From NCBI RefSeq assembly GCF_900105785.1, contig NZ_LT629799.1, positions 2,790,001 through 2,854,000 of the forward strand: a stretch of 64,000 bases of DNA. The letters are read 5' to 3'. Below, in pieces: positions 27,108 to 37,613 of this stretch; position 1 is the stretch's first letter; every line of letters begins with the position of its first letter. A program made the translations under genes and the position numbers. The DNA is from Microlunatus sagamiharensis (GTDB lineage Bacteria > Actinomycetota > Actinomycetes > Propionibacteriales > Propionibacteriaceae). Below the pieces are notes generated by a model. It made no database searches. It was given only the letters and a program-made list of their open reading frames with translations, and had not been told where the DNA came from.

Positions 27108-28532
27108 GTGACTGACGACGCGTACGACCTGGTGGTGCTCGGGGCCGGCAGCGGCGGCTACGCCTGCGCGCTGCGGGCGGCGCAGCTGGGTCTGTCGGTG
27201 GCGCTCGTCGAGCGCGACCGGGTGGGCGGCACGTGCCTGCACTACGGCTGCATCCCGACCAAGGCGATCCTGCACGCCGCCGAGGTCGCCGACGCGGCCC
27301 GCGACGGCGCGGCGGTCGGGGTGCACGCGACCGTGGACAAGATCGACCTGGCCGGCGTCCGCGCGTACGCCGAGGGCGTCGTGGGACGTCTCCACAAGGG
27401 CCTCACGGGGCTCGTGGCCTCCCGCGGGATCACCGTGGTCCAGGGCGACGGCCGCCTCCTCGCCGGCCCGGACGGGGGCACCCCGGCCGTCGCGGTGGTC
27501 GGCGCCGACGGCGAGCGGACGCTGACGGCCCCGTCGGTCGTGCTCGCGACCGGCTCGCAGACGCGGTCGCTGCCGGGCATCGAGCCGGACGGCGAGCGCG
27601 TGCTGACCAGCACCGACGCGCTGCGGCTCGAGACCCTGCCTACCTCCGCGGTCGTGCTCGGCGGCGGGGTCATCGGGGTGGAGTTCGCCTCGGCCTGGCG
27701 CTCGTTCGGCGTCGAGGTCACCGTGGTCGAGGCGCTCGACCGCCTCGTCCCCGGGGAGGACCCGGCGTCCTCGGCGGCCCTGCTCCGGGCGTACCGCAAG
27801 CGGGGCATCACCGTGCGGACGCAGAACCGCGTGCGCTCGGTCGAGACCCTGCCCACCGGGGTCCGCGTCGTGCTGGACGACGAGGCGGCCACCGCGCTCG
27901 AGGCCGACGTCGTGCTCGTGGCCGTCGGGCGCGGTCCGCGCTCGGCGGGCCTGGGCTACGAGGAGACCGGCGTCGGGCTGGACCGCGGCTTCGTCGAGGT
28001 CGACGAGCGGCTGCGGACCGCCGTCCCCGGCGTGTACGCGGTCGGCGACCTGGTCCTCGGCCTGCAGCTCGCCCACCGCGGCTTCGCGCACGGCATCTTC
28101 GTGGCCGAGGACGTGGCCCACGGCCTGGGCCGGCTCGACCGCGCCCCCGTGCTCGTGGCCGACGAGCAGATCCCCCGCGTCACCTACTGCGACCCCGAGG
28201 TCGCCTCGGTCGGGCTGAGCGAGGCCGTCGCCCGCGAGCGGTTCGGCGAGGTGGAGACGCAGACCTACGACCTCGCCGGCAACGGGCGGGCCCAGATCCT
28301 GCGGACGGCCGGCTTCGTCAAGCTCGTGCGCCGCAAGGACGGACCCGTCGTCGGGGTCCACATGGTCGGGGCCCGCGTGGGCGAGCTGATGGGCGAGGCG
28401 CAGGCCATCACCGCCTGGGAGGCCTGGCCCGACGAGGTCGCCGCCCTGCCCCACGCCCACCCGACCCTGGACGAGGCGCTCGGCGAGGCCCACCTGGCCC
28501 TCGCCGGCAAGCCGCTGCACGCCCACCGCTGA
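27108..28532 (+). CDS. lpd: Dihydrolipoyl dehydrogenase (E3)
   Basis: 474 residues from GTG 27108. FAD motif LVVLGAGSGGYACALRAA, redox disulfide GGTCLHYGCIPTK (Cys 43, Cys 48), NAD motif VVLGGGVIGVEFAS (about 180-194), central GVYAVGDL, and the C-terminal catalytic dyad region PHAHPTLDEAL. It reoxidises lipoyl groups of the 2-oxo-acid dehydrogenase E2 encoded next door. The Shine-Dalgarno match (GGAGG) lies 12 nt upstream, slightly far. Confidence 0.95.
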   Translation: MTDDAYDLVVLGAGSGGYACALRAAQLGLSVALVERDRVGGTCLHYGCIPTKAILHAAEVADAARDGAAVGVHATVDKIDLAGVRAYAEGVVGRLHKGLTGLVASRGITVVQGDGRLLAGPDGGTPAVAVVGADGERTLTAPSVVLATGSQTRSLPGIEPDGERVLTSTDALRLETLPTSAVVLGGGVIGVEFASAWRSFGVEVTVVEALDRLVPGEDPASSAALLRAYRKRGITVRTQNRVRSVETLPTGVRVVLDDEAATALEADVVLVAVGRGPRSAGLGYEETGVGLDRGFVEVDERLRTAVPGVYAVGDLVLGLQLAHRGFAHGIFVAEDVAHGLGRLDRAPVLVADEQIPRVTYCDPEVASVGLSEAVARERFGEVETQTYDLAGNGRAQILRTAGFVKLVRRKDGPVVGVHMVGARVGELMGEAQAITAWEAWPDEVAALPHAHPTLDEALGEAHLALAGKPLHAHR

Positions 28533-28717
28533 CCCGCTCCGGGTCGGGGGTACGCAGGTCCGCCCCGGCAGGACCGGGCCGGGCCCGCGCGGGGGGCACG
28601 GAGGCCCAGGGCGTCCGGCACTAGGCTGACCCCCGTCCGAGCGGCCGGAGGGTCGCAGGCGAACGGTCGAGCAGGCGGACCACGCCAATGCAGCGCGAGA
28701 AGGAGCATCACACCGCC

Positions 28718-30700
28718 ATGTCGACTTCGGTCACCCTTCCGGCCCTGGGCGAGAGCGTCACAGAGGGCACGGTCTCGCGCTGGTTGAAGCAGGTCGGCGA
28801 CACGGTCGCGGAGGACGAGCCGCTCCTGGAGGTGTCGACCGACAAGGTCGACACCGAGATCCCCTCCCCCACCGCAGGCGTGCTCCTGGAGATCAAGGCC
28901 GCCGAGGACGAGACCGTCGAGGTCGGCGCCATCCTGGCCGTCATCGGCGAGGCCGGCGAGGCGCCGTCCGACGGCGGCGGCGAGCAGGGCGCGGGCTCCG
29001 GCTCGTCCGAGCCCGCCGGCGGGTCCGGGAACGACGCCGACGCCGAGATCGAGGCGGAGGACCCGACGCCGGTCAGCGGCGGCACCCCGGACAGCGGCGC
29101 GGGCGCCAACGCCTCGCGCCCCGACAGCGTCGTGGCCGACGCCGCCCGCGAGACCGGTGCGTCCGGCACCTCGGGCGGCTCCGAGGGCTCCAGCGGCTCG
29201 GGCGGTCCCGCGGAGGGCACCGAGGTGCGCCTGCCCGCGCTGGGCGAGAGCGTCACCGAGGGCACCGTGACCCGCTGGCTCAAGCAGGTCGGCGACTCCG
29301 TCGCGGCCGACGAGCCGCTCCTCGAGGTCAGCACCGACAAGGTCGACACCGAGATCCCCTCCCCGGCCGAGGGCACGCTCCTCGAGATCCGGGTGGCCGA
29401 GGACGAGTCCGTCGAGGTCGGCGCCGTCCTGGCCGTCATCGGCGACGCCTCCGCGACGCCGTCCGCGCCCGCCGCCCCGGCCGAGCAGCCGAAGGAGCAG
29501 CCGGCCGCGCCGGCCGCGCCCCAGGACTCCGGCCAGGACGCCCCGCCGGTCGCCCCCGGCCAGCAGGCCGCCCCGACCGCCAGCAGCGCGCCCGAGCCGC
29601 CGTCGTACAGCGACGCGGACCGCGGCCGCGTCGGCCAGGGCCCGTCGAGCAGCCCGAGCCGCCAGGACGCGCAGCCCGAGCAGCACGGCCCCACCGGCGG
29701 CTCCGCCCCGGCGCCCGTCGCCGGCGACCACGAGGGCTACGTCACCCCGCTGGTGCGCAAGCTCGCCCGCGAGCACGGCGTCGACCTGGGCTCGGTGACC
29801 GGGACCGGCGTCGGCGGCCGCGTGCGCAAGCAGGACGTCCTCGCCGCCGCCGAGGCGGCCCGCAAGGCCGCCGAGGAGGCCGCCAAGGCGCCTGCCGCCC
29901 CGGCTCCCGCAGCCGCCCCCGCTGCACCTGCCGCCCCGGCCTCCCGCCCGTCGGCCCCGGCCGCCGAGCCGAGCGCCCTGCGCGGCACGACCGAGAAGAT
30001 GTCGCGGCTGCGGTCGACCATCGCGCGTCGCATGGTCGAGTCCCAGCAGGTCGCGGCCAGCCTCACGGCGACGGTCGAGGTCGACCTGACCGCGATCTCG
30101 CAGATCCGGGCCAAGGCCAAGGACGACTTCAAGCGGCGCGAGGGCGCGAGCCTGTCGTACCTGCCCTTCATCACCAAGGCCACGGTCGAGGCGCTGAAGG
30201 TCTTCCCCAAGGTCAACGCGACGATCGACACCGACGCCGGGACGATCAGCTACCCGGCGGCCGAGCACATCGGCATCGCGGTCGACACCGAGAAGGGCCT
30301 GCTGGTCCCGGTGATCAAGGACGCCGGCGACCTGAACATCGCCGGGCTGGCCAAGAAGATCGCCGACCTCGCCTCTCGGACGCGGGCCAGCAAGGTCACG
30401 CCCGACGACCTCAGCGGCGGCACCTTCACCATCACCAACTACGGCTCAGCCGGGACGCTGATGGACACGCCGATCATCAACCAGCCGCAGGTGGCGATCC
30501 TCGGCACCGGCGCGCTGGTCAAGCGGCCGGTGGTGCTGAGCGTGCCGGGCGTCGGGGACACCATCGCGGTGCGCGACATGATGTACCTGTCGATGACGTA
30601 CGACCACCGCCTGGTCGACGGCGCCGACGCGGCCCGCTTCCTGAGCATGGTCAAGGCGCGTCTCGAGGGCGGGGACTTCGGCTCCGAGTTCGGGGTCTAG
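28718..30700 (+). CDS. sucB: Dihydrolipoamide acyltransferase (E2) with two lipoyl domains
   Basis: 660 residues. Two lipoyl domains, about 3-78 and 168-243, each with the modified Lys in [11 protein letters not shown] (Lys 43, Lys 208), joined by Gly/Ser/Ala/Pro-rich linkers. A peripheral E3-binding domain follows at about 343-380 ([25 protein letters not shown]), then the catalytic domain at about 425-660 with [14 protein letters not shown] (His 630). Actinobacterial E2s of this type (M. tuberculosis dlaT at this locus) serve pyruvate and possibly 2-oxoglutarate dehydrogenase, so the sucB label is positional. ATG 28718 preferred over 28688. Confidence 0.92.
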   Translation: MSTSVTLPALGESVTEGTVSRWLKQVGDTVAEDEPLLEVSTDKVDTEIPSPTAGVLLEIKAAEDETVEVGAILAVIGEAGEAPSDGGGEQGAGSGSSEPAGGSGNDADAEIEAEDPTPVSGGTPDSGAGANASRPDSVVADAARETGASGTSGGSEGSSGSGGPAEGTEVRLPALGESVTEGTVTRWLKQVGDSVAADEPLLEVSTDKVDTEIPSPAEGTLLEIRVAEDESVEVGAVLAVIGDASATPSAPAAPAEQPKEQPAAPAAPQDSGQDAPPVAPGQQAAPTASSAPEPPSYSDADRGRVGQGPSSSPSRQDAQPEQHGPTGGSAPAPVAGDHEGYVTPLVRKLAREHGVDLGSVTGTGVGGRVRKQDVLAAAEAARKAAEEAAKAPAAPAPAAAPAAPAAPASRPSAPAAEPSALRGTTEKMSRLRSTIARRMVESQQVAASLTATVEVDLTAISQIRAKAKDDFKRREGASLSYLPFITKATVEALKVFPKVNATIDTDAGTISYPAAEHIGIAVDTEKGLLVPVIKDAGDLNIAGLAKKIADLASRTRASKVTPDDLSGGTFTITNYGSAGTLMDTPIINQPQVAILGTGALVKRPVVLSVPGVGDTIAVRDMMYLSMTYDHRLVDGADAARFLSMVKARLEGGDFGSEFGV

Positions 30701-30735
30701 GCGAGGACGCGGACCGGCGGGCAGAGGGCCACGGC

Positions 30736-31650
30736 ATGACGACCTGGCTGCTCGCCGGCGCGTCCGGCTTCCTGGGGACGGCCCTGCGGGTGCGGCTGGC
30801 GACCGAGGGCGACGACGTCCTCCGGCTGGTCCGCCGTGAGCCCGCGGCGCTCGGCGAGCGCCGCTGGGACCCGCGCTCGGGCGAGCTGGACCCAGCCGTC
30901 CTGGACGGCGTGGACGCGGTGGTCGACCTCGCGGGCGTCAACGTGTTCGCCGGCCGGTGGACGCAGAGGCGTCGTGAGGGGATCCTCGCCTCGCGCGTCC
31001 AGACGACCTCGACCATCGCCCGGGCCCTCGCCGCGCGGGGTGCTGAAGCCCCGGTGCTCGTGCAGGCCGGCGGCATCGCCTGGTACGGCGGACGGCGTAC
31101 GGACCACCCGCACGTCGAGGGCGACCCGGCCGCGCCGGACTTCCTCGCGCAGGTGTGCGAGCGCTGGGAGGGTGCGGCCCAGGAGGCCGTCGACGCCGGC
31201 GTGCGCGTCGTCCTCCTGCGGACCAGCCCTGTGCTCGACCGCAGCGGCGGCCCGTTCCTGCCGATGCGGCTCGCGTGGTCGACCGGCCTCGGGACGGTGC
31301 TCGGCGACGGCCGGCAGCGGATGCCGCTGATCAGCCTGGCCGACTACCTCGGCGTGGTGCGCTGGGCCGTGTCGACGCCGCACGCCCGCGGGCCGTACAA
31401 CCTCACGATCCCCGAGCCGTGCACCAACGCGGAGTTCACCGACGCCCTCGCCCGGGCTCTGCACCGGCCACGGCTCCTCAAGGCGCCGGCGGCGGTGCTG
31501 CGTGCGGCGCTGGGCGAGCTCTCGGGCCAGCTCCTCGACGACATGTGGGTGCTGCCGCAGAGGCTGCTCGACGACGGCTACGTCTTCGAGGCCCGCGACG
31601 TCGAGCAGACGGTCGCGGCCGCGCTGCGCGGCGCGAACCCCAGCGTCTGA
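30736..31650 (+). CDS. TIGR01777 family NAD(P)-dependent epimerase
   Basis: 304 residues: WLLAGASGFLGTALRVRL start, VDLAGVNVFAGRW, SRVQTTSTIARAL, GIAWYGGR and PLISLADYLGVVRWAV are diagnostic for the TIGR01777/YfcH group of atypical SDRs. It is the positional equivalent of Rv2216. Function unproven. It follows sucB by 35 nt and precedes a GNAT gene by 3 nt; probably one operon. Confidence 0.88.
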   Translation: MTTWLLAGASGFLGTALRVRLATEGDDVLRLVRREPAALGERRWDPRSGELDPAVLDGVDAVVDLAGVNVFAGRWTQRRREGILASRVQTTSTIARALAARGAEAPVLVQAGGIAWYGGRRTDHPHVEGDPAAPDFLAQVCERWEGAAQEAVDAGVRVVLLRTSPVLDRSGGPFLPMRLAWSTGLGTVLGDGRQRMPLISLADYLGVVRWAVSTPHARGPYNLTIPEPCTNAEFTDALARALHRPRLLKAPAAVLRAALGELSGQLLDDMWVLPQRLLDDGYVFEARDVEQTVAAALRGANPSV

Positions 31651-31653
31651 GGA

Positions 31654-32193
31654 GTGGCCGCACCGCACGTCGAGGTCCGCCTCGTCCGACCCGACGACGC
31701 CCCAGCCCTCGCCTCCCTCGTCGTCCGCAGCCGCGAGGCGCTGGCGCCCTGGGAACCGCTGCACGACGCGGCCTACTTCACCGAGGCGGGCCAGCGCAGC
31801 GGCATCGCCACGGCGCTCGCCCGGCAGGTCCGGGGTGAGCAGCACCCGTTCCTGGTCCTGGTCGACGGCGTGCCCGCCGGCCGCATGAACCTCAACGACG
31901 TGGTCCGCGGCGCCTTCCAGAACGCCCACCTCGGCTACTGGGTGGACGTCGACCACCAGGGTCGCGGCGTCGCCACGGCCGCGGTGCGCGCGGTGCTCGG
32001 GCTGGCCTTCGGCGAGCTCGGGCTGCACCGCGTGCAGGCCGGCACCCTCGTGCACAACCACGCGTCGCGGCGGGTGCTGGCCAAGAACGGGTTCACCGAG
32101 ATCGGCCTGGCTCCTGGCTACCTCCGGATCGCGGGCCGCTGGCAGGACCACGTCCTGCACCAACGGCTGGCCGACGACCGCCCCTGGGGCTGA
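31654..32193 (+). CDS. GNAT acetyltransferase, RimJ/RimL-like
   Basis: 179 residues from GTG 31654, 3 nt after the preceding stop. Acetyl-CoA site [15 protein letters not shown] (about 107-121) followed by [25 protein letters not shown], the pattern of RimJ/RimL proteins that acetylate protein N-termini or small molecules. Substrate unknown. Its Shine-Dalgarno-like GAGGA abuts the GTG, so translation is likely coupled to the upstream gene. Confidence 0.87.
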   Translation: MAAPHVEVRLVRPDDAPALASLVVRSREALAPWEPLHDAAYFTEAGQRSGIATALARQVRGEQHPFLVLVDGVPAGRMNLNDVVRGAFQNAHLGYWVDVDHQGRGVATAAVRAVLGLAFGELGLHRVQAGTLVHNHASRRVLAKNGFTEIGLAPGYLRIAGRWQDHVLHQRLADDRPWG

Positions 32194-32197
32194 GTCC

Positions 32198-32203
32198 TAG
32201 ACT
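32198..32203 (+). promoter_or_regulatory. Putative -10 box of lipB
   Basis: TAGACT, 7 nt before GTG 32211, suggesting lipB also has its own leaderless transcript. Confidence 0.5.
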
Positions 32204-32210
32204 CGCCGCC

Positions 32211-32942
32211 GTGACCCTCGACGTGCGCCACCTCGGTCTCGGCTCGGACCTCGTCGACTACCGCGAGGCCTGGGACCTGCAGCACCGCCTGCACGCCGAG
32301 GTCGTCGCGGGCGAGGCGCCCGACACCCTCCTGCTGCTCGAGCACGCGCCCGTCTTCACCGCGGGCAAGCGGACCGAGCCCCACGAGCGTCCCCTCACCG
32401 CCGGCACGCCGGTCATCGACGTCGACCGCGGCGGCAAGATCACCTGGCACGGGCCGGGCCAGCTCGTCGGCTACCCGCTCGTCCGGCTGCCGGAGGCGTA
32501 CGGGGTGGTCGACTACGTGCGCCGCCTCGAGCAGGCCCTGATCGACGCCCTCGCCGAGATCGGGCTGACCACGGGCCGCGTCCCCGGCCGCTCGGGCGTC
32601 TGGCTCGGCGCCGACCCGGCGACGGGGCGTCCCGAGCGCAAGGTCGCGGCGATCGGGGTGCGGGTGGCCGGCGGCGTGACCATGCACGGCTTCGCGCTGA
32701 ACGCCGACCCCGACATGGGTGCCTTCGACCAGATCGTCCCCTGCGGCATCGCCGACGCCGGCGTCACCTCGATCGCCGCCGAGCTCGGCACCTCGCCCGC
32801 GCTCACCTCGCTCGCCTACGTCCTGCTCCCCCACCTCGAGCGCCTGCTCGCCTTCGAGCCGTACGAGCGCACCCCGGACGTGGCCGACCTCGTGCCCGCC
32901 GTGCCGGCCGGGGTGACGTACGGCCTGACGGCGGTCCGCTGA
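32211..32942 (+). CDS. lipB: Octanoyl-[acyl-carrier-protein]:protein N-octanoyltransferase
   Basis: 243 residues. LipB motifs: [17 protein letters not shown] (about 77-93), [17 protein letters not shown] with the catalytic Lys, MHGFALN, and FDQIVPCGI with the acyl-enzyme Cys. It moves octanoate from ACP to lipoyl-domain lysines, such as those of the E2 at 28718, before LipA inserts sulfur. Two ABC-exporter genes separate it from lipA. Confidence 0.95.
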   Translation: MTLDVRHLGLGSDLVDYREAWDLQHRLHAEVVAGEAPDTLLLLEHAPVFTAGKRTEPHERPLTAGTPVIDVDRGGKITWHGPGQLVGYPLVRLPEAYGVVDYVRRLEQALIDALAEIGLTTGRVPGRSGVWLGADPATGRPERKVAAIGVRVAGGVTMHGFALNADPDMGAFDQIVPCGIADAGVTSIAAELGTSPALTSLAYVLLPHLERLLAFEPYERTPDVADLVPAVPAGVTYGLTAVR

Positions 32943-33091
32943 GGTCCCGCGCCGGTTTTCTTGCCGCAGCGCGGCTGACGGCGGCGTCTCGCCCCCTGTC
33001 CGCCCGTTCCCGGTAGGAAGACCGGCAGCGCGAACCGGGACCAGGGTCTGACCCGACACGTCCCCCGGGCGGACGACAGGTCGCGCGCGCC

Positions 33092-33113
33092 CCGGGAGGG
33101 TGGGACCTCCCGG
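33092..33113. terminator. Hairpin between lipB and the ABC exporter
   Basis: CCGGGAGG/CCTCCCGG, 8-nt perfect stem with a 6-nt loop, just before a TAGCGT box near 33118. Terminator or operator; not resolved. Confidence 0.4.
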
Positions 33114-33158
33114 CCGCTAGCGTGAGTGGCCCCTGACCCCCGAGCAGAGGGTGGACCC

Positions 33159-34202
33159 ATGACCACGAGCGCTGCCCCCCGGCACGCCCGCGCGCCCGAG
33201 CTGGCCGTCTCGACGACGGACCTGCGCAAGACCTACCGGAGCCGCAAGGGCCGCCGCGTCGCCGTGGAGGGCCTCGACCTGCGCGTCCCACGTGGCGGCG
33301 TGCACGGCTTCCTCGGCCCGAACGGCTCGGGCAAGACCACGACCATCCGCATGCTCCTCGGCCTGATCAGGCCCGACTCGGGGACCATGACGCTCTTCGA
33401 CCAGCCCGTCCCCGAGCGGCTGCCCGCGGTCGTCGACCGCGTCGGCGCGATCGTCGAGCAGCCCAAGTTCTTCCCCGCCTTCACCGCCCGGCGCAACCTC
33501 GAGCTCCTCGCCGCCGGCATCGGCGCACCGAAGGAGCGCGTGCCCCAGGTGCTGGAGGAGGTCGGGCTGGGCGAGCGCGGCCGCGACCGCTTCCGCTCGT
33601 ACTCCCTCGGCATGAAGCAGCGCCTGGCCATCGCCGGCACGCTGCTCAAGGACCCCGAGCTGCTGATCTTCGACGAGCCCACGAACGGCCTCGACCCCGC
33701 CGGCATCCACGAGATCCGCCAGACCATGCGCGGCCTGGCCGACGCCGGGCGCACCGTGCTCGTGTCGAGCCACATCCTCAACGAGGTGCAGCAGGTCGCC
33801 GACACGGTGACGATCATCGGGCGCGGGCGGCTGCTCGCCGAGGGCGACGTCGACGACATCCTCGCCCGCGGTGGCACCGAGGCCGTCCGGGTCCGCGTGC
33901 CCGACCCGGCCGTCGCCGCGCAGGTCCTGGTCGAGGCCGGGTTCGCGCCCGAGCCCGGGCCGGAGGGCACCGTCCTCGTCCGCGCCCGCCCGGGCGCGCC
34001 CCGCCTGGACTCCTCCGCGGTCAACCGCGTGCTCGCGCAGCGCGAGATCTACCTCGCCGAGCTCGTCTGGCAGCGCCCCGACCTCGAGGAGGTCTTCCTC
34101 AACCTCACCGCCGAGGAGCACCTCGGCGCCGGCGCCCCGCACAGCGCCCCACCACCGCCGCTGCCGCAGTCGGCACCGCGCCGGAGCGGGGGCCGGTCGT
34201 GA
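33159..34202 (+). CDS. ABC transporter ATP-binding protein (exporter type)
   Basis: 347 residues from ATG 33159 (GAGGGTGGA upstream). Walker A GPNGSGKTTT (about 58-67), Q-loop region IVEQPKFFPAFTARRNL, signature YSLGMKQRL, Walker B LLIFDEPTNGLDPAG, switch HILNEV. A C-terminal extension of about 80 residues ends in a Pro-rich tail. The family drives antibiotic or lipid export. The stop overlaps the permease gene (GTGA). Confidence 0.92.
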   Translation: MTTSAAPRHARAPELAVSTTDLRKTYRSRKGRRVAVEGLDLRVPRGGVHGFLGPNGSGKTTTIRMLLGLIRPDSGTMTLFDQPVPERLPAVVDRVGAIVEQPKFFPAFTARRNLELLAAGIGAPKERVPQVLEEVGLGERGRDRFRSYSLGMKQRLAIAGTLLKDPELLIFDEPTNGLDPAGIHEIRQTMRGLADAGRTVLVSSHILNEVQQVADTVTIIGRGRLLAEGDVDDILARGGTEAVRVRVPDPAVAAQVLVEAGFAPEPGPEGTVLVRARPGAPRLDSSAVNRVLAQREIYLAELVWQRPDLEEVFLNLTAEEHLGAGAPHSAPPPPLPQSAPRRSGGRS

Positions 34203-35179
34203 GTGGCATGGTGCGCCTCACCGGCGCCGAGCTGGACCGGCTGCGCTCGCGCCGGGTGAGCATCGTCGCCGCCGTGGTCGTGCTGGCCGTCGTCGCACTG
34301 TTCCAGATCCTCATCCACTCCGAGGTCGCCCCGACCGCCGAGGCCCAGGCGAGCGCCCGGCAGGCGTACGAGGCGGCCCAGCAGAGCTGGCAGGCGCAGC
34401 ACACGCAGTCGGTCGCCGAGTGCGTCCAGCAGGGCGGCGGCACCCAGGAGGAGTGCGAGTCCTACGACCCGGCGCCCACGGAGGCCGGCTTCCAGGTCAC
34501 GCCACCGCCGTTCGACGAGATCGGGCTGAGTGGCGTCAGCACCGCCACCTACCTGTCGGTCTTCGCCGCCTTCCTCGTGGGAGCGTCGTTCATCGGCGCC
34601 GAGTACGCCACCGGCTCGCTCGCCAACTGGCTCACCTTCGTGCCGCAACGGCTCCGGGTCTTCACCTCCAAGGCGGTCGCCGTGCTGCTGGCGTCCGCCC
34701 TGCTCGGTGCCGTCGCGGTCTTCGCCACGACCGGCCTGACCGCCGTGCAGGTGGCGGGGCACGGTGACCCGCTCGTCCGGTCCGGGCACGTCCTGGCCGC
34801 CGGGGGTCGGGCCGTCGTCATGGTCGCGCTCGCCGGGCTCGGTGGCTACGTGATCGCCCTGCTCACCCGGCACACCGTCGCAGCCATCGCCGCGCCGCTC
34901 GCGTACGGCCTGGTGCGCACCGTGGTCGGGGGCTACATGCAGGACGTCGACGCCCCTCTCGCCTGGCTCCCGCCCTACCTCCCCGAGCTCAACCTGCAGG
35001 CCTTCCTCGAGCACGGCGCGACCTACACCCAGTACCGCAGCACGCTGGCGGACGGGAGCGACTACACCGAGATCGAGAAGCACGTCTCGTTCGCCCACAG
35101 CAGCCTCTACTGGCTCACGCTGGCGGTCGTCGCCGTCGTGTCGGCCGCCCTGGTGTTCCGTCGCCGCGACGTCACCTGA
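34199..35179 (+). CDS. ABC transporter permease (ABC-2 like)
   Basis: 326 residues. First helix at about 20-40 ([19 protein letters not shown]), a long extracytoplasmic loop of about 80 residues (Gln/Ala-rich with two Cys), then at least five more helices (about 115-135, 155-180, 196-225, 228-245, 300-318). Pairs with the ATPase whose gene overlaps it by 4 nt. The pair interrupts lipB-lipA, which are adjacent in many actinobacteria. Substrate unknown. Confidence 0.85.
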   Translation: MSGMVRLTGAELDRLRSRRVSIVAAVVVLAVVALFQILIHSEVAPTAEAQASARQAYEAAQQSWQAQHTQSVAECVQQGGGTQEECESYDPAPTEAGFQVTPPPFDEIGLSGVSTATYLSVFAAFLVGASFIGAEYATGSLANWLTFVPQRLRVFTSKAVAVLLASALLGAVAVFATTGLTAVQVAGHGDPLVRSGHVLAAGGRAVVMVALAGLGGYVIALLTRHTVAAIAAPLAYGLVRTVVGGYMQDVDAPLAWLPPYLPELNLQAFLEHGATYTQYRSTLADGSDYTEIEKHVSFAHSSLYWLTLAVVAVVSAALVFRRRDVT

Positions 35180-35274
35180 GGTCTCGCCCCGCGCCGGGAA
35201 CTCCCGCGGCCGCGCGCTCGTGCCACAGGCGTACGACGGCGCTGCGTCGGGGGAGCTCCCTGTGCGGCGGCGGG

Positions 35275-35280
35275 TATCGT
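35275..35280 (+). promoter_or_regulatory. Putative -10 box of lipA
   Basis: TATCGT, 6 nt before GTG 35287. Confidence 0.45.
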
Positions 35281-35286
35281 GACGGG

Positions 35287-36237
35287 GTGACCGTGACGCC
35301 CGAGGGACGCAAGATGCTCCGGCTGGAGGTCCGCAACGCCGCGGTCCCGATCGAGAAGAAGCCGAGCTGGATCAAGACCACCGCCAAGATGGGTCCGGAG
35401 TACCGCGACCTCCAGCAGCTCGTGAAGTCGGAGGGGCTGCACACCGTCTGCCAGGAGGCGGGCTGCCCCAACATCTTCGAGTGCTGGGAGGACCGCGAGG
35501 CCACCTTCCTCATCGGGGGCGACCAGTGCACGCGGCGCTGCGACTTCTGCCAGATCGACACGGGCAAGCCGGCTGACCTCGACACGGGCGAGCCGCTGCG
35601 CGTCGCCGAGTCGGTGCAGAAGATGGGCCTGAAGTACGCGACCATCACCGGGGTCTGCCGCGACGACCTCCCCGACGAGGGCGCCTGGCTCTACGCCGAG
35701 ACGATCCGCAAGGTGCGCGAGCTCAACCCGGGCACCGGCGTCGAGATGCTGGCGCCGGACTTCTCGAGCAACACCGACTTCCTCGACCAGCTGTTCGCGG
35801 CGGGCCCGGCGGTGTTCGCGCACAACGTCGAGACGGTGCCGCGGATCTTCAAGCGCATCCGTCCCGGCTTCCGCTACGAGCGGTCCCTCGGCGTGCTGCG
35901 CTACTCCCGCGCGGCCGGCATGGTGACCAAGTCCAACCTCATCCTCGGCATGGGCGAGACCCGCGAGGAGGTCTCGGAGGCGCTGCGCGACCTGCACGAG
36001 GCCGGTACCGAGATCATCACCATCACGCAGTACCTGCGCCCCTCGCCGCGGCACCACCCGGTCGACCGCTGGGTCAAGCCGGAGGAGTTCGTCGAGCTCG
36101 CCGCGGAGGCGAAGGAGATCGGCTTCGCCGGCGTCCTGAGCGGGCCGCTGGTCCGCTCGTCCTACCGGGCCGGCCGGCTGTACCGCGAGGCGCTCGAGTC
36201 GCGCGACAACCTGACGATGGAGGAGGTCGGCCGCTGA
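35287..36237 (+). CDS. lipA: Lipoyl synthase, radical SAM
   Basis: 316 residues. Auxiliary cluster CX4CX5[14 protein letters not shown] (Cys 55, 60, 66). Radical-SAM cluster CTRRCDFC (Cys 81, 85, 88). The conserved C-terminal RSSY Ser that completes the auxiliary cluster is present. Inserts two sulfurs into octanoyl-lysine to make lipoyl groups. The stop and the next ATG overlap by 1 nt. Confidence 0.96.
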   Translation: MTVTPEGRKMLRLEVRNAAVPIEKKPSWIKTTAKMGPEYRDLQQLVKSEGLHTVCQEAGCPNIFECWEDREATFLIGGDQCTRRCDFCQIDTGKPADLDTGEPLRVAESVQKMGLKYATITGVCRDDLPDEGAWLYAETIRKVRELNPGTGVEMLAPDFSSNTDFLDQLFAAGPAVFAHNVETVPRIFKRIRPGFRYERSLGVLRYSRAAGMVTKSNLILGMGETREEVSEALRDLHEAGTEIITITQYLRPSPRHHPVDRWVKPEEFVELAAEAKEIGFAGVLSGPLVRSSYRAGRLYREALESRDNLTMEEVGR

Positions 36238-37076
36238 TGGCCGAGCGCAGGACGACGACCCGTACGGGGTCCACCGCCGTGACCCCGGCGAAGGGCGCCC
36301 AGGCGACCAAGACGCCCACCGCCAAGGAGGCCAAGGCCCAGGCCAAGGCGGCCCGCGCGGCGATCAAGGAGCGCCGGAAGAACTCGACCGACCCGGCCGA
36401 CATGGGCCGGTTCCGTCAGATCGGGCAGGCCTACAAGGTCACCCACGAGTTCGACCCGCAGCTGCCCTGGTTGCTCGCGGCGGCGTTCCTGGTCCCCGTC
36501 GCGATCGGTGTCGCCGTCGGTCTGCTGTGGGACCACCTGATCTACCTCGTCGTGATGGGCCTGCTCGTCGGCCTGCTGCTCGCGATGATGCTGCTGGTCC
36601 GGCGCGCCAAGCGCGCGACCTACAAGCGCTACGCCGGGCAGACCGGCTCGGCCGAGGTGGCGCTGTCGATGCTGCCCAAGCAGTGGGTCTCGAGCCCCGT
36701 CGTCGCCGCCACGCGCCAGCGCGACGTCGTGCACCGCACCATCGGCCCGGGCGGCCTGGTCCTGATCGGGGAGGGCGAGGCGAGCCGCGTCCGCCCGCTC
36801 CTGCAGAGCGAGGCGCGCAAGCACGAGCGCGTGGCGTACGGGATCACCGTCACGACGCTGGTGATGGGCGACGCGCCCAACCAGGTGCCGCTCGACAAGC
36901 TGGCCGACCGCATCCGCAAGCTGCCGAAGACCCTCGAGTCCAACCAGGTCACCGACCTCAAGCAGCGCCTCCGCGCCCTCGATGCCGTCCGCCCCGTCAT
37001 CGGCATGCCCAAGGGCCCCATGCCCGGCGACCCCCGCCACGTCCGCAGCTCGCGCCAGGCGACCCGCGGGCGCTGA
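36237..37076 (+). CDS. DUF4191 membrane protein
   Basis: 279 residues; TGATG overlap with lipA. Lys/Ala-rich N-terminus, MGRFRQIGQAYKVTHEFDP (about 56-74), two membrane helices (about 80-100, 104-122), then a soluble C-terminal half with QWVSSPVVAATRQRDVVHR. The positional match is Rv2219. DUF4191 has no known function; the fixed linkage to lipA suggests a link with lipoate or membrane physiology (inference). Confidence 0.88.
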   Translation: MAERRTTTRTGSTAVTPAKGAQATKTPTAKEAKAQAKAARAAIKERRKNSTDPADMGRFRQIGQAYKVTHEFDPQLPWLLAAAFLVPVAIGVAVGLLWDHLIYLVVMGLLVGLLLAMMLLVRRAKRATYKRYAGQTGSAEVALSMLPKQWVSSPVVAATRQRDVVHRTIGPGGLVLIGEGEASRVRPLLQSEARKHERVAYGITVTTLVMGDAPNQVPLDKLADRIRKLPKTLESNQVTDLKQRLRALDAVRPVIGMPKGPMPGDPRHVRSSRQATRGR

Positions 37077-37084
37077 CCCGCCGC

Positions 37085-37121
37085 AACGCTCCCTGCGCCT
37101 CCGACGGGCTCAGGGAGCGTT
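37085..37121. terminator. Bidirectional terminator between DUF4191 and deazaflavin genes
   Basis: AACGCTCCCTG/CAGGGAGCGTT, 11-nt perfect arms; the right arm overlaps the stop codon of the minus-strand gene. The CTCAGGGAGCG part matches one arm of the 18201-18300 palindrome. Confidence 0.7.
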
Positions 37122-37547
37122 CGTGCGTCCCGCGCCCTGAGCGCGTGGCGTCAGGCGCAGCACCGGGATGGTGCGGGTCGTCTTCTCCTCGTAGGAGCGG
37201 AAGCCGTCGGACATCTGCTTGAACCGCTCCCACGCGGCGTCCCGCTCGGCGCCGGTCAGCTCCGTGACGTGGACCTGCTCCTCCCCTTCCGGGGTCTCGA
37301 TCGTCACGTCGGGGTGCGCGAGCAGGTTGTGGTACCAGGCGGGGTTGTCGGGGGCGCCGGCCTTGGAGGCCGCGACCAGCCGTGAACCGTCCTCCTCGCG
37401 GATGTTGGCGATCGGGCTGACCCGCTCGGTGCCCGTCCGCGCGCCGAGGTGGTGCACGAGGACCAGCCCGCGCCCGAACCCCATGGTCGCCACCGTGCCG
37501 CCGTTGGCACGGAACTCGTCGATGATCTGCTGGTTCCAGTCGGCCAC
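37110..37547 (-). CDS. Deazaflavin (F420)-dependent nitroreductase family protein (DUF385)
   Basis: 145 residues from GTG 37547. Split beta-barrel family: WNQQIIDEFRANGG, LVLVHHLGARTGTERVSPI, RLVAASKAGAPDNPAWYHNLLAHPD, then VTELTGAERDAAW are standard Ddn-like landmarks. Such proteins bind F420 and reduce nitro compounds, quinones or other electrophiles. Divergent from the ABC-F gene. Confidence 0.88.
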   Translation of the reverse strand: MADWNQQIIDEFRANGGTVATMGFGRGLVLVHHLGARTGTERVSPIANIREEDGSRLVAASKAGAPDNPAWYHNLLAHPDVTIETPEGEEQVHVTELTGAERDAAWERFKQMSDGFRSYEEKTTRTIPVLRLTPRAQGAGRTNAP

Positions 37548-37613
37548 GTCGTCATCATGCGCCGCGTCCGTGGGCGCCGCCACCTCCCACGGGCGTGGAA
37601 CACTGGGCCGGTC

